This document shows positions 28,799-38,130 of a stretch of DNA of 64,000 nucleotides, in pieces. The stretch lies in assembly GCF_014489415.1 (NCBI RefSeq), contig NZ_CP060822.1, positions 186,001 through 250,000 of the forward strand, in the 5' to 3' direction. Source of the stretch: Cylindrospermopsis curvispora GIHE-G1. Lineage in GTDB: Bacteria; Cyanobacteriota; Cyanobacteriia; Cyanobacteriales; Nostocaceae. The stretch's first letter is position 1; each line of letters begins with the position of its first letter. A program made the position numbers and the translations under genes. The notes beneath the pieces are model-generated. The model searched no databases. It had not been told where the DNA came from and was given only the letters and a program-made list of their open reading frames with translations.

Positions 28799-29487
28799 GT
28801 GAAGAACGTCAACGAGAATATGAAGAACGTCAACGGGAATATGAGGCACGTCAACGGGAATATGAGGCACTTCAACGGGAATATGAAGAACGTCAACGGG
28901 AATATGAGGCACGTCAACGGGAATATGAAGAACGTCAGCAACGGGAGCGTGAAGAACGTCAACGGGAAAATGAAGCACGTCAGCGAAAACATGAAGAAGA
29001 GATGAACCAATTCCGTATATCTATGGAAGAAACTAGGAAGATGGTAGCTGAAACTAATAAGAATATGGGATCTATCACTAGTAGATGGGGTGAGTTTGTA
29101 GAAAACTTAGTCAGACCTGCTGCGGTGAGATTATTTAAGGAGCAGGGTATTAATGTACACTATACCTCTCTTCAGGTAAAAGCTCATGATTATGCAGGTT
29201 CCATAGAAATTGATATTTGGGCAGAAAATGATGGTGAAATTGTAGCCATTGAAGTTAAGTCTCACTTAAAAGTACGAGATATTAAACGATTTATAACAGT
29301 ACTTGATCGGTTCAAGGATGTATTTCCTAAATATAAAAATTATAAGCTTTATGGAGCAGTAGCGGGTATCAAAGTAGATGAGAAAGCAGATCAATACGCG
29401 TTAGAACAAGGTCTCTTTTTAATCCGTCCAGCGGGAGATTCTGTAGCTATTGATATGAAGAAGGATTTTCAAGCCAAGGTGTGGTAA
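28741..29487 (+). pseudogene. 5'-truncated coiled-coil PD-(D/E)XK nuclease-like gene
   Basis: The frame is open from 28741 but begins inside IS sequence without a credible start; the natural coding part starts at 28801. The first six units are exact-length 21-bp repeats coding heptads of the EERQREY type, followed by degenerate ones, i.e. a charged coiled coil. After MNQFRISMEETRKMV (ATG 29002) comes a compact domain: SRWGEFVENLVRPAAVRLF, then GSIEIDIWAENDG..VAIEVKS with the Asp and ExK of a PD-(D/E)XK fold. Internal initiation at 29002 would give 161 aa containing the nuclease-like domain. The IS inserted into the repeat and removed the N-terminus. Confidence 0.72.
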
Positions 29488-29580
29488 CTGGGTCACAATC
29501 ATTGCCCACTTGGTACATCTACCTTCTAGAATTAGATGATTGATGACACCAGTGTAAGATTTAGATGATAAGTAAATAAT

Positions 29581-30000
29581 ATGAAAAAACCATTTATCTA
29601 TATAATCATGATTGTTACCGGTATGCTGGGGAGTTCTGCTCTACTACTCGAACCAAAGTTAACAGCTATTGCCCAATCACCCAATTGTGTTAACCGGATT
29701 ACTCAGTATGATATGAATTTATGTGCGTCCCTTGATGCTAAGGTTGCGGATGGAAAGTTAAATCAGATTTATAAACAAGTTCGAGTCAGGTATAATGCAA
29801 ATCCGGAAGCAAAACTTCTTATAGATGCACAAAAAGCCTGGATTAAATATCGAGATGCTAGTTGCGCATTTTCTAGGGGTAGATTTCAGGGAGGATCTAT
29901 TGTACCAATGGTATATCACGGTTGTTTAGAACGATTGACTAAAGAACGAACGAAGGAACTTGAAAGTTACTTACAAGAAGGAAGTTTTTCTAAGCGCTAG
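29581..30000 (+). CDS. LprI-like secreted protein (DUF1311)
   Basis: 139 aa with a signal peptide: basic MKKP, a hydrophobic core (about residues 5-25), and a probable cut near AIAQS (about 33-35). The mature part has four Cys (C36, NLC, SCAF, GC) and the DUF1311/LprI pattern MNLCAS...LNQIYKQVRVR...LLIDAQKAWIKYRDASC. LprI in mycobacteria is reported as a lysozyme inhibitor; most family members have no tested role. It lies between the truncated nuclease gene and the methylase on the same strand. Confidence 0.82.
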   Translation: MKKPFIYIIMIVTGMLGSSALLLEPKLTAIAQSPNCVNRITQYDMNLCASLDAKVADGKLNQIYKQVRVRYNANPEAKLLIDAQKAWIKYRDASCAFSRGRFQGGSIVPMVYHGCLERLTKERTKELESYLQEGSFSKR

Positions 30001-30186
30001 CGGAGATACTAACGAACCCGAATCTGAACCATGCAATCGCATTGATCTTCGAGTTTTGGGTTTTCTCAACTGCACCCAGGAAAAGCGATCGCCTGTTTTT
30101 GTGGGTAATCATGGGATTTTAAAGTAAAGTTGACTTTCACACAAGTTTCGTGTACTATTAGATATTTATATGCCTCAATATAACCC

Positions 30187-33100
30187 ATGACTTTCACAAG
30201 GGCACAGTTTCAAGTTGTAATCAAAGATAAAAATGACAGCAGTCGCGTTGCAGCTTTACAACAACTGTTAGGATACCCTGTGGGAGAAAAGGATCCGGGA
30301 GGTTCACGATTCTGGTATTTGCGCCCAGGGGTGGATGGGGAACAAGCTACTGACACATGTCCTATTGCAGTGGGTTTTTATGAAGAACTGGTGTCTTTAA
30401 GTGAATTAGAGGCTAAAAGATTTTTCACTGAGGAAGCACAACAAAGAGATATTTACGGACATTATATCAGTCGAGTAGCTGAAGAACAACCGGTCATGTA
30501 TGTACTTTTACCCCATGGGTCATCTGGTAGGGTTTCTTTAATCCTTCCTGGGGAAGGTAAATTGCGTCAGCAACAAATTCAAACTTTTAGTTGTGATGAT
30601 GAGCAGTTACTGTCACGACTAAAAAGAATTACACAAGATGAAATATTTATTGCTACTAAAGCACTGATGTCTGTTCCTTTGGTGGAATGGGTGTTTTATG
30701 AACCAATCAAGACTGCTAAGGAATTGGCTCTAAAATTAGCACAAGCAGCACGTCAGATTGAGCAGGTAATACCTATCGCTTACAAGCAAGAACGGGAAGA
30801 TGGATATTTACATACATTACTTAAAAGTTTTCAGCGGGAATTATTACCTTCTCTTAAACTTAGTGCAGATAATGAAAAAGATTACAGTTTCGCTGATATT
30901 TATGCCCAAACTATTGCCTATGCTTTGTTTACAGCTCGGGTATTCGGTTATGTGAGAGATAAAAGAGCAGGAAGGACACAAGAAACCTTATTTGATAGAG
31001 AATCAGCTTGGCAACAATTACCCGAAACTAATCCATTTCTACGTAAGTTGTTTCAGGATGTTTCTGAACGCAGTGCTGAGAAATTGGGTGATGATTTGAT
31101 AGGGGCGATCGCGGATATTTTTGTCATCCTTCGTACTACTAAGATGGATGCGATTTTATCGGATTTTGAGATGAAAATGAACCGGGAGGATATTGTAATT
31201 CGGTTCTATGAAGATTTCTTAGCAGCATATAAACCCCAAATGCGGGAACGACGGGGGGTTTATTACACACCTGAACCTGTGGTTTCTTACATGGTGCGTT
31301 CTGTGGATATTTTGGTGCAGGAAAAGTTTAATAAACCCTTGGGTTTAGCAGATCCCACAGTGACTATTCTTGACCCTGCTTGTGGTACTGGTACATTTTT
31401 ATTATATATTTTTCAACTTATCTATCAACGCTTTCAAGAGTCCCCAGCAACACTTACGGAAGGCTTAGCTGATAGGTCTTGGTCTGGGTATGTTGAGGAG
31501 CGGTTGCTACCTAGAATATTTGGTTTTGAGCTGTTAATGTCTCCCTATGCGATCGCCCATCTGAAAATAGGTTTGTTTTTGCAAGAAACTGGGTATAGGT
31601 TTGATGGTGCTAAGCGATTGGGAGTTTATTTAATTAATACTTTGGAGGATATTACGTTAAGGGAAGAAACCCAGCAGTTAAGTTTAAATATTCCCCAAAT
31701 GGAGGAATTAATAGCTGAGGAAGCGAAAGCAGGGGCTAGGGTTAAGAAGGAGGAACCGATTATGGTGGTAATTGGTAATCCTCCCTATTCAGGACATTCA
31801 GAAAATAATAACCCTTGGATTAAGGAGTTAGTTAATGATTATTATTTTGTAGATGGCAAACCATTGGGTGAGAAAAATCCTAAATGGTTACAAGATGATT
31901 ATGTTAAGTTTATCCGTTTTGCTCAGTGGCGAATTGATAAATCAGGTCAGGGAGTTTTAGCTTTTATTAGTAATCATGGATTTTTAGATAATCCCACCTT
32001 TCGGGGAATGCGTCAGCATTTGATTGATAGTTTTAATGGCATTTATATTTATGATTTACATGGCAATAGTAAGAAGAAGGAAACTGATATGGATGGAGGG
32101 AAAGATGAAAATGTCTTTGATATTCAGCAAGGTGTAAGTATTACTTTAGCTCTTAAAGTAGAGAATGAATGTATTAATAATCATGCTCATTTATATGGAT
32201 TGAGAGATTACAAATATAATACTTTGACTGAAAATACAGTTAATACTACTAGGTTTTCTGAGGTTAAACCAAAGTCTGAGTTCTATTTATTAATTCCTCA
32301 AGATACGGATTTATTTACAGAATATGAGCATTATTTTAAAATAACTGATGTTATGCCTGTGAATTCTGTAGGTATTGTGACAGCTAGGGATAAATTAACT
32401 ATTCAAGACAGTCCTGAAGAGGTTTGGAATATTGTTACTGATTTTGTAAATTTAGGTATTGAAGAAGCAAGAGAGAAGTATAGTTTAGGTGAAGATACTA
32501 GGGATTGGAAAGTTAATCTAGCCCAAGAAGATATTAGAAACAGTAATCTTGATAAAGATAATATATCACCGATTTTATACAGACCATTTGACCAGAAGTT
32601 CACTTATTACACTGGGAAGAGTAGAGGTTTTATTTGTATGCCTCGTCCCGAAGTTATGAGAAATATGTTATTAGGTGATAACTTAGCTCTAATAACTGTT
32701 AGAAAATCACCACCTATGAGTATTTCTAATTACTTTTTGACAACTTCTCAAATTATAAGTAATGGTGTTATTAGGTCTGATAATCAGAGTATTGATACTT
32801 TATTACCGCTTTACCTCTACCCAGATAAAAACAACCCCAAAGAACTCCAACAAGAAAAACGAGCCAACTTTTCAGAAGACTTCCTAAAAAAAATAGAAAT
32901 AAACCTGGGTTATCTCCCCACACCAGAAACCATATTCTACTACATATACTCCATCTTCCACTCCCCCACCTACCGCACCCGCTACGCTGAATTTTTAAAA
33001 ATAGATTTTCCCCGAGTTCCCATCACTAGTGACAAAAACCTCTTCTCTCAACTAGCAAAATATGGAGAAGAACTAGTAGCACTACACCTGATGAAATCCC

Positions 33101-33417
33101 CTAGATTAAATAACCTCATCACCCAATTCACTGAAAATGGAGGTCATGGAATAGTAGATCCCGCTCACCCTAAATATACCCAAAGCACAGTAGTCATCAA
33201 CAAAAAAGGTGACAAATTTGTGGGAGTACCAGAACCAGTCTGGAACTTTTATGTTGGAGGTTATCAAGTTTGCCAAAAATGGCTTAAAGACCGTAAGGGA
33301 CGCACCCTAAATGATAATGATATTCAACATTATCAGCGCATAATTGTAGCACTACAGGAAACTATTAAACTCATGCAATCAATTGACGAAACCATACTAA
33401 ACTGGCCCATTCAGTAA
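30187..33417 (+). CDS. Large N6-adenine DNA methyltransferase (type ISP/IIG-like)
   Basis: 1076 aa, ATG start. SAM-binding motif I DPACGTGTFLLYIF is at about residue 396; the catalytic motif IV for N6-adenine, NPPY, is at about 530. The region RRGVYYTPEPVVSYMVRSVD just before motif I is typical of type I/IIG/ISP methylases. The first ~330 residues are helical and lack an obvious helicase or nuclease motif. The C-terminal ~450 residues (YRPFDQKFTYYTG, YPTP-type motifs, VWNFYVGGYQVCQKWLKDRKGR) resemble the target-recognition part of type ISP enzymes. In classical type ISP proteins a helicase is fused to the methylase; here the helicase is the next gene, 89 bp downstream, so the two likely form one restriction/defence unit. 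Confidence 0.85.
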   Translation: MTFTRAQFQVVIKDKNDSSRVAALQQLLGYPVGEKDPGGSRFWYLRPGVDGEQATDTCPIAVGFYEELVSLSELEAKRFFTEEAQQRDIYGHYISRVAEEQPVMYVLLPHGSSGRVSLILPGEGKLRQQQIQTFSCDDEQLLSRLKRITQDEIFIATKALMSVPLVEWVFYEPIKTAKELALKLAQAARQIEQVIPIAYKQEREDGYLHTLLKSFQRELLPSLKLSADNEKDYSFADIYAQTIAYALFTARVFGYVRDKRAGRTQETLFDRESAWQQLPETNPFLRKLFQDVSERSAEKLGDDLIGAIADIFVILRTTKMDAILSDFEMKMNREDIVIRFYEDFLAAYKPQMRERRGVYYTPEPVVSYMVRSVDILVQEKFNKPLGLADPTVTILDPACGTGTFLLYIFQLIYQRFQESPATLTEGLADRSWSGYVEERLLPRIFGFELLMSPYAIAHLKIGLFLQETGYRFDGAKRLGVYLINTLEDITLREETQQLSLNIPQMEELIAEEAKAGARVKKEEPIMVVIGNPPYSGHSENNNPWIKELVNDYYFVDGKPLGEKNPKWLQDDYVKFIRFAQWRIDKSGQGVLAFISNHGFLDNPTFRGMRQHLIDSFNGIYIYDLHGNSKKKETDMDGGKDENVFDIQQGVSITLALKVENECINNHAHLYGLRDYKYNTLTENTVNTTRFSEVKPKSEFYLLIPQDTDLFTEYEHYFKITDVMPVNSVGIVTARDKLTIQDSPEEVWNIVTDFVNLGIEEAREKYSLGEDTRDWKVNLAQEDIRNSNLDKDNISPILYRPFDQKFTYYTGKSRGFICMPRPEVMRNMLLGDNLALITVRKSPPMSISNYFLTTSQIISNGVIRSDNQSIDTLLPLYLYPDKNNPKELQQEKRANFSEDFLKKIEINLGYLPTPETIFYYIYSIFHSPTYRTRYAEFLKIDFPRVPITSDKNLFSQLAKYGEELVALHLMKSPRLNNLITQFTENGGHGIVDPAHPKYTQSTVVINKKGDKFVGVPEPVWNFYVGGYQVCQKWLKDRKGRTLNDNDIQHYQRIIVALQETIKLMQSIDETILNWPIQ

Positions 33418-33506
33418 ATATTGCATTAGTTATTTTTCATCTGCTACAATCAAACTAATTATTTCCCCAAACCGCACCTGTGATTTTTAGATATTTTTAA
33501 CCTCAA

Positions 33507-36500
33507 ATGCTGGACACCTTTATCCAAGAACTGATCCGAAAACAGCGTCCTTACTACATCATCCAAGGTACACCCATAAAAGGGCTTGAGAATCAGTATT
33601 GGTTGGTTTTCAAACATCGTGATGCAGATAACCTGCTGCATAAAGTTGTTAAATTCTTAGGTGCTAGTAAAAAACAAACAACTTATAAACTATTAAGAAT
33701 AGACCAAAAAGCTGCTAAGGTCTTTACATATACCCCCATCAAGCAAAATGACTTACCCAGCACCAGCTTACTGAGAACATCCAAGCTCGATATTATTGAA
33801 AAATTCTTGGATGTGGAAAATGTCACTAAAGAAAAAGCCTTATTAACTGGTAGTTTCCGAGAAATCTCTGGTCGTCAGCGGCGCTTCAATCTGCCCAATG
33901 ATTTGGATAAGTACCATCAATTCTTTAGTAAAGTATTAGAACGCAGTCAAATTTATCGTCGTTCCACAGCTTATTTTGATAGTGGTATTCTGAAATTATA
34001 TGAGGAACCATTGGCTGCTATTATTCAAGCAGAAGGAAGAATTCGCTTGTTAATGGACTGGCAAGGATTTACTAAAAAGTCCGATGTTCAAGAACTGGAA
34101 AAACTTCATGACTCTAATTATCGCACTCAGTTTATTCAACGCACCTTACAAGAGTTTCTACGAAATTTAAAAGATAGAGAATTAGATCACACAGAAATAT
34201 TAGCTGAGTTAGTCAGACTAGGATTTATGGTGATTAAACTAGTCAAAATGGAATCAGAAAGGGCCATTTATCATAAAAAAACAGGTATTCTCAGCGACTC
34301 CCTGGGATATCATATTCAACATGATGGTTCGGACAACTTCACCCGCGCTGCTTATTCTCGAAATGCTGAAAGTATCACTTTTTTATATTCCTGGGATGAA
34401 CTGGATACAGAAACCATATTAGAGAACATTCGTCAATTTGATAGGGAATGGGAACGGGAAGATATAGCATTTGATATCAGTTTAGAATTCCTCCAAGAAG
34501 TATTAGCAGAAAAGGAACGTCGCAGTCAATTAAAAACACCAGTTATTGATTCTATCACTCCTGACACCGTTCCCTCGGGAAAAACTACCAACGTTGAAAT
34601 TACCGGTCAAAACCTAGATCGCGTAGAAGAAATCCAAATTGTTGATAATGACCTGGTACAAGTTACCATTAATAGTAAAGAACCAGAGCGTATTTTCGGT
34701 CAAATTACTATAAACACAAACCATCCACCAACAGTTTTAAAAGAGTTTAAGGTAAGAACTACTGAACAAAGTTATGAAATAGCACCGAAAAAACCTCCGG
34801 TGGTCACTAATTCCCCAGAAATTCCTGAGTTTGCAGAAATTGAGGGATTTAAACGAGCAGTAGAAATGATTTTAGCGGGTAATCATGGTACACCTAGTGA
34901 CTTTCTTTATTGGTTAGCACGGCAAAAACCCCAACAGTTTCAAGTAGAACGCAGTGATTTATTAGACGAACTGTTAAATAATAGCACCCTCTTTGAACAC
35001 CAAAAGTCAGGCGCTCAACATTGTTTAAGAGTGATGAAAAATTTTGGTGTAGCTGTGTGTGCAGATGCAGTAGGCTTAGGGAAAACCCGTTTAGCTGCTA
35101 CTGTAGCCAGACTATATCGTCAACAAAATGCACAAGCTAAAATTGCTATTATAGCTGCTAAAAAACTTCATCCCAACTGGGAACGGGAACTGGGAGAATT
35201 AGGATTATTTCAATCCCGTGATTACGAACCCTATAACAAAAACCTCATGAGTCGTAAAGGTGGTTTTATAGAAAACTTTGGTCGTTTTGGGGGACCAGAC
35301 TTAGTAATTATTGATGAGGCCCACGAAGGTATTCGCAATTATAGAAACCGTATTCACAAAACTTGTTTAGAGATACAAGAACAAGATAGAAAAACTGGCA
35401 AGCAACGTCATTTTCTGCTTTTGACCGCCACTCCCTGGAATAATCGCCGAGAAGATATTTATAATATCCTTTCACCCTTTATTAGTCGTCCAGAAGGTTT
35501 TAATGATTTAAAATTCCCCCCAGAAGTAACCCACTGGTTTCAAAATCGCGAAAGTGGTGTAGAAAATTTTACGGACAATACGGAACTATTTCGCCGCACC
35601 TATCGGGAACTGTTTCTTCAACGGACTAGACAAATGCTACGAGAAGCTACTCCGGATTTAAACTTGTATGCCAAACGGGTGGCGGAATGGTTACCAGTAA
35701 AATTTGAAGATGGTACTGAATTAGCGCTAAATCAAATTTTCACCCAGTTTGAAACTAGTTTATATATTCCTTTTGCTGACCCTATTCGTTATTTAACCAG
35801 TAATGTGGAACAACGTAGTTTGTTATCCAATCAGCGCCGCTTTTTCTTACAAAGAGCTGAATCTAGTATGTATGCCTTGGGTAGAACTATTGGGAGTTTT
35901 GGTTACCGAATTGAACAAATGCAGAAACGTTTAGAATCAGTTTCTTCTGATGCGGAGGGACTAAAGGAGTTTTTACTAGTCCACTATAATTTCAACTCCG
36001 ATAGAAAAGATAACTCAGAAAAGTTCTTAGATCATTATTTAGATCATTATGAAGATGAGGATTATGAAGAAGAGGAGGAAGAAGAGGAAAATGAAGCAAA
36101 TCAAGAACAAAACCGTCAACAATTAAGACGTTCTATAGATACTCTCACAGGTAATCTACAGAATGATCCTGACAATGCCCAAAAAATTTATAATCGCATG
36201 CTAGATGATTGTGAAAAAGACCTACAACAATTGGATGAAATTCACGCCTTATTAAAGAATGAGTTTTTGGTTGATCACAAAAAACAACAAGTTACCCAAA
36301 AAGTTCGTGAGTTAGTGAAACTTGGTCATAAGGTACTACTAATTTCTACCTTTAGCGATACTGTGATTGATTATTATCATTATATGACCCGCGACAGTGC
36401 GATCGCAGCTAAGGGTATTGGGATGTTAATTGGTTCCACAAAATTATATTATCCGGACAATTCAGATAAACCACAAAGAGTAAGTCCTGCTTATGTAGTA

Positions 36501-37766
36501 CAACCTAAACAAGGTCGAGTTGTTTCCAATCGCCAAAGTATCTTTAGATTGTTTGCTCCACATGCTACCTGTAAAAGTCCTGAAGAGCTTCCCAAACCAG
36601 AAGAAGAAATTAGAGTATTAATTGGTTCAGAAACCTTATCGGTGGGTCAAAATTTGCAAGATGCGGATTATTTGATTAATATTGATTTGCCTTGGAATCC
36701 CATGATTTTAGAGCAAAGAATTGGCAGGATTGATAGACCGAAACAACATAAGACGGAACATATTTATATTTATTATGCCAACAGCGAAAGTCAGCTACTG
36801 AGACAAGCATCTCGATTAACAAATTTACATAAAAAACTAGTAGGTGAATTAGCTCAACTAGATGGGAAGATCACAAATATTGAAGACCATCCTCCTATTC
36901 CTACTATTTCCAGTGTTAATAAATTAGGATCTTCTATTTATGGTGATACATTATTTGATGATGAAATTTTACCAGGATATGTGGATTTCATCCAAAGTCT
37001 AATTAAAGCTAGAAAAATGGAACAAGGTAATTTACAGGAGGATGCTTATAAAAAACAAGAAACCAATCGAGATGTTTATACCCAAAATGAAATATTACAC
37101 AGTGAAGAGCTGAGTGAACTTTTAAAAAAAATGGGCGATGATTACCAACCAAATCCCATTGCTCTAGGTCGAATCAATGAACCAAACCAACCAACCGGAT
37201 TAGTAGCACTAACAGTGCGATATTTCGGACCCAATGGTGAACCTATAAAAAATAAACAAGAAACCCTATTTTGGAACAATATCACAAGAGAAAAAGATGG
37301 TTATGGTTTGGCGATCGCCACTGCTATCAAAACCCCAGCAGCTAACAATGTGTTTTCTTCAAAATATTTAATATCATTAGCTGAATCAATTTATGACGAA
37401 CTGGTGAAACTCAAGGAACAACGCAGTGCAGAACTAGAGGAACCAGAAACCCTAGAAAATATTAATATTACTTCGGAACGGATTACCAAAATACAACGTC
37501 GTTTAAATAAGCTAGATAGGTTCCCAGGTAATTTAGACCGTGTTATGGTGAAAAGTACGCTGAAAAAACTGAATAGTTGGAAAGAGGGAAAATCTGTACA
37601 AAAACTTTTGAAGGAATATACAGATGGGGATAAATCAAATTTGGATGATGAGAAATTTATTATTCAGTTGGTGGAAGATACGGATAGGTTAAACCTAATT
37701 TTGGATGAAGGAATTAAACCTACCAGTATGCAAATTTCCTTAACAGCATTTTTATTAAGAGGTTGA
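33507..37766 (+). CDS. PLD-like nuclease - TIG domain - SNF2/SF2 helicase fusion
   Basis: 1419 aa, ATG start. Residues ~130-320 hold a phospholipase-D-like nuclease domain with YHKKTGILSDS (His about 256) and GSDNFTRAA...NAESITFLYSW, the form seen in helicase-linked PLD domains. Residues ~345-420 (PVIDSITPDTVPSGKTTNVE, ITGQNLDRV) look like an IPT/TIG Ig-like domain. The helicase core follows: Walker A DAVGLGKTR (about 519), IIDEAHEG (about 600), LLTATPWNN, an acidic run (about 846-868), ISTFSDT, ETLSVGQNLQ and QRIGRIDRPKQ (about 1070). A long helical C-terminal part follows. It probably translocates on and cuts unmodified DNA in concert with the upstream methylase; that is inference. Confidence 0.85.
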   Translation: MLDTFIQELIRKQRPYYIIQGTPIKGLENQYWLVFKHRDADNLLHKVVKFLGASKKQTTYKLLRIDQKAAKVFTYTPIKQNDLPSTSLLRTSKLDIIEKFLDVENVTKEKALLTGSFREISGRQRRFNLPNDLDKYHQFFSKVLERSQIYRRSTAYFDSGILKLYEEPLAAIIQAEGRIRLLMDWQGFTKKSDVQELEKLHDSNYRTQFIQRTLQEFLRNLKDRELDHTEILAELVRLGFMVIKLVKMESERAIYHKKTGILSDSLGYHIQHDGSDNFTRAAYSRNAESITFLYSWDELDTETILENIRQFDREWEREDIAFDISLEFLQEVLAEKERRSQLKTPVIDSITPDTVPSGKTTNVEITGQNLDRVEEIQIVDNDLVQVTINSKEPERIFGQITINTNHPPTVLKEFKVRTTEQSYEIAPKKPPVVTNSPEIPEFAEIEGFKRAVEMILAGNHGTPSDFLYWLARQKPQQFQVERSDLLDELLNNSTLFEHQKSGAQHCLRVMKNFGVAVCADAVGLGKTRLAATVARLYRQQNAQAKIAIIAAKKLHPNWERELGELGLFQSRDYEPYNKNLMSRKGGFIENFGRFGGPDLVIIDEAHEGIRNYRNRIHKTCLEIQEQDRKTGKQRHFLLLTATPWNNRREDIYNILSPFISRPEGFNDLKFPPEVTHWFQNRESGVENFTDNTELFRRTYRELFLQRTRQMLREATPDLNLYAKRVAEWLPVKFEDGTELALNQIFTQFETSLYIPFADPIRYLTSNVEQRSLLSNQRRFFLQRAESSMYALGRTIGSFGYRIEQMQKRLESVSSDAEGLKEFLLVHYNFNSDRKDNSEKFLDHYLDHYEDEDYEEEEEEEENEANQEQNRQQLRRSIDTLTGNLQNDPDNAQKIYNRMLDDCEKDLQQLDEIHALLKNEFLVDHKKQQVTQKVRELVKLGHKVLLISTFSDTVIDYYHYMTRDSAIAAKGIGMLIGSTKLYYPDNSDKPQRVSPAYVVQPKQGRVVSNRQSIFRLFAPHATCKSPEELPKPEEEIRVLIGSETLSVGQNLQDADYLINIDLPWNPMILEQRIGRIDRPKQHKTEHIYIYYANSESQLLRQASRLTNLHKKLVGELAQLDGKITNIEDHPPIPTISSVNKLGSSIYGDTLFDDEILPGYVDFIQSLIKARKMEQGNLQEDAYKKQETNRDVYTQNEILHSEELSELLKKMGDDYQPNPIALGRINEPNQPTGLVALTVRYFGPNGEPIKNKQETLFWNNITREKDGYGLAIATAIKTPAANNVFSSKYLISLAESIYDELVKLKEQRSAELEEPETLENINITSERITKIQRRLNKLDRFPGNLDRVMVKSTLKKLNSWKEGKSVQKLLKEYTDGDKSNLDDEKFIIQLVEDTDRLNLILDEGIKPTSMQISLTAFLLRG

Positions 37767-37844
37767 ATGCAACCAGTAATTACCGCTTATAAAAATAGAT
37801 GCACATCTAATTAATTATCTTTAAATTAGGGTTTAACTTTCTAC

Positions 37845-38078
37845 TTTGGGCTGAGAATTTCACAACATAGGAATTCTATGCTGATTCCATGACCAGTTAG
37901 GATTTGATAAAACTTAGTCCAGTCTGAATCAAGAGCATTAACGATGGGAGGGCGATTTGGCGTAGCGAGGGCGACAGCGACAAATTTTCGATCTGATGGG
38001 TCAAATTTTTCTAATTCAGGATCATTAGGAAATTCTTTAAAGCTGTTATCTATCTTACAGCAGTTTTCATCTATTTAA
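37845..38078 (-). pseudogene. PIN-domain-like toxin, C-terminal remnant
   Basis: Reverse-strand frame reads IDNSFKEFPNDPELEKFDPSDRKF then VAVALATPNRPP, NALDSDWTKFY and GISIEFLCC before a stop. This matches the C-terminal half of a PIN-like family common in cyanobacteria (pattern DxRKFVAVA..PPI..A.DSDW). A TAA ends the frame upstream and the N-terminal half with the first acidic residues is absent. It directly adjoins the truncated ATPase gene. There is no full gene in 37767-38130. Confidence 0.6.
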
Positions 38079-38130
38079 ACCAGATTTTGATTACCTTCTC
38101 CCTTTGCGCGAAACAAAAACCGTGGTTCAT

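Noticed and set aside
28799-29005. Plus-strand frame of MKNVNENMKNVNGN-type repeats, and minus-strand low-complexity frames over the same bases
   Set aside because: They are other-frame readings of the 21-bp repeat that encodes the charged coiled coil; the frame continuing into the nuclease-like domain is the real one.
30187-37766. Methylase and helicase as a DISARM or BREX locus
   Set aside because: No DrmB/DUF1998, separate PLD gene, PglZ, BrxL or other required partner is present in the window.
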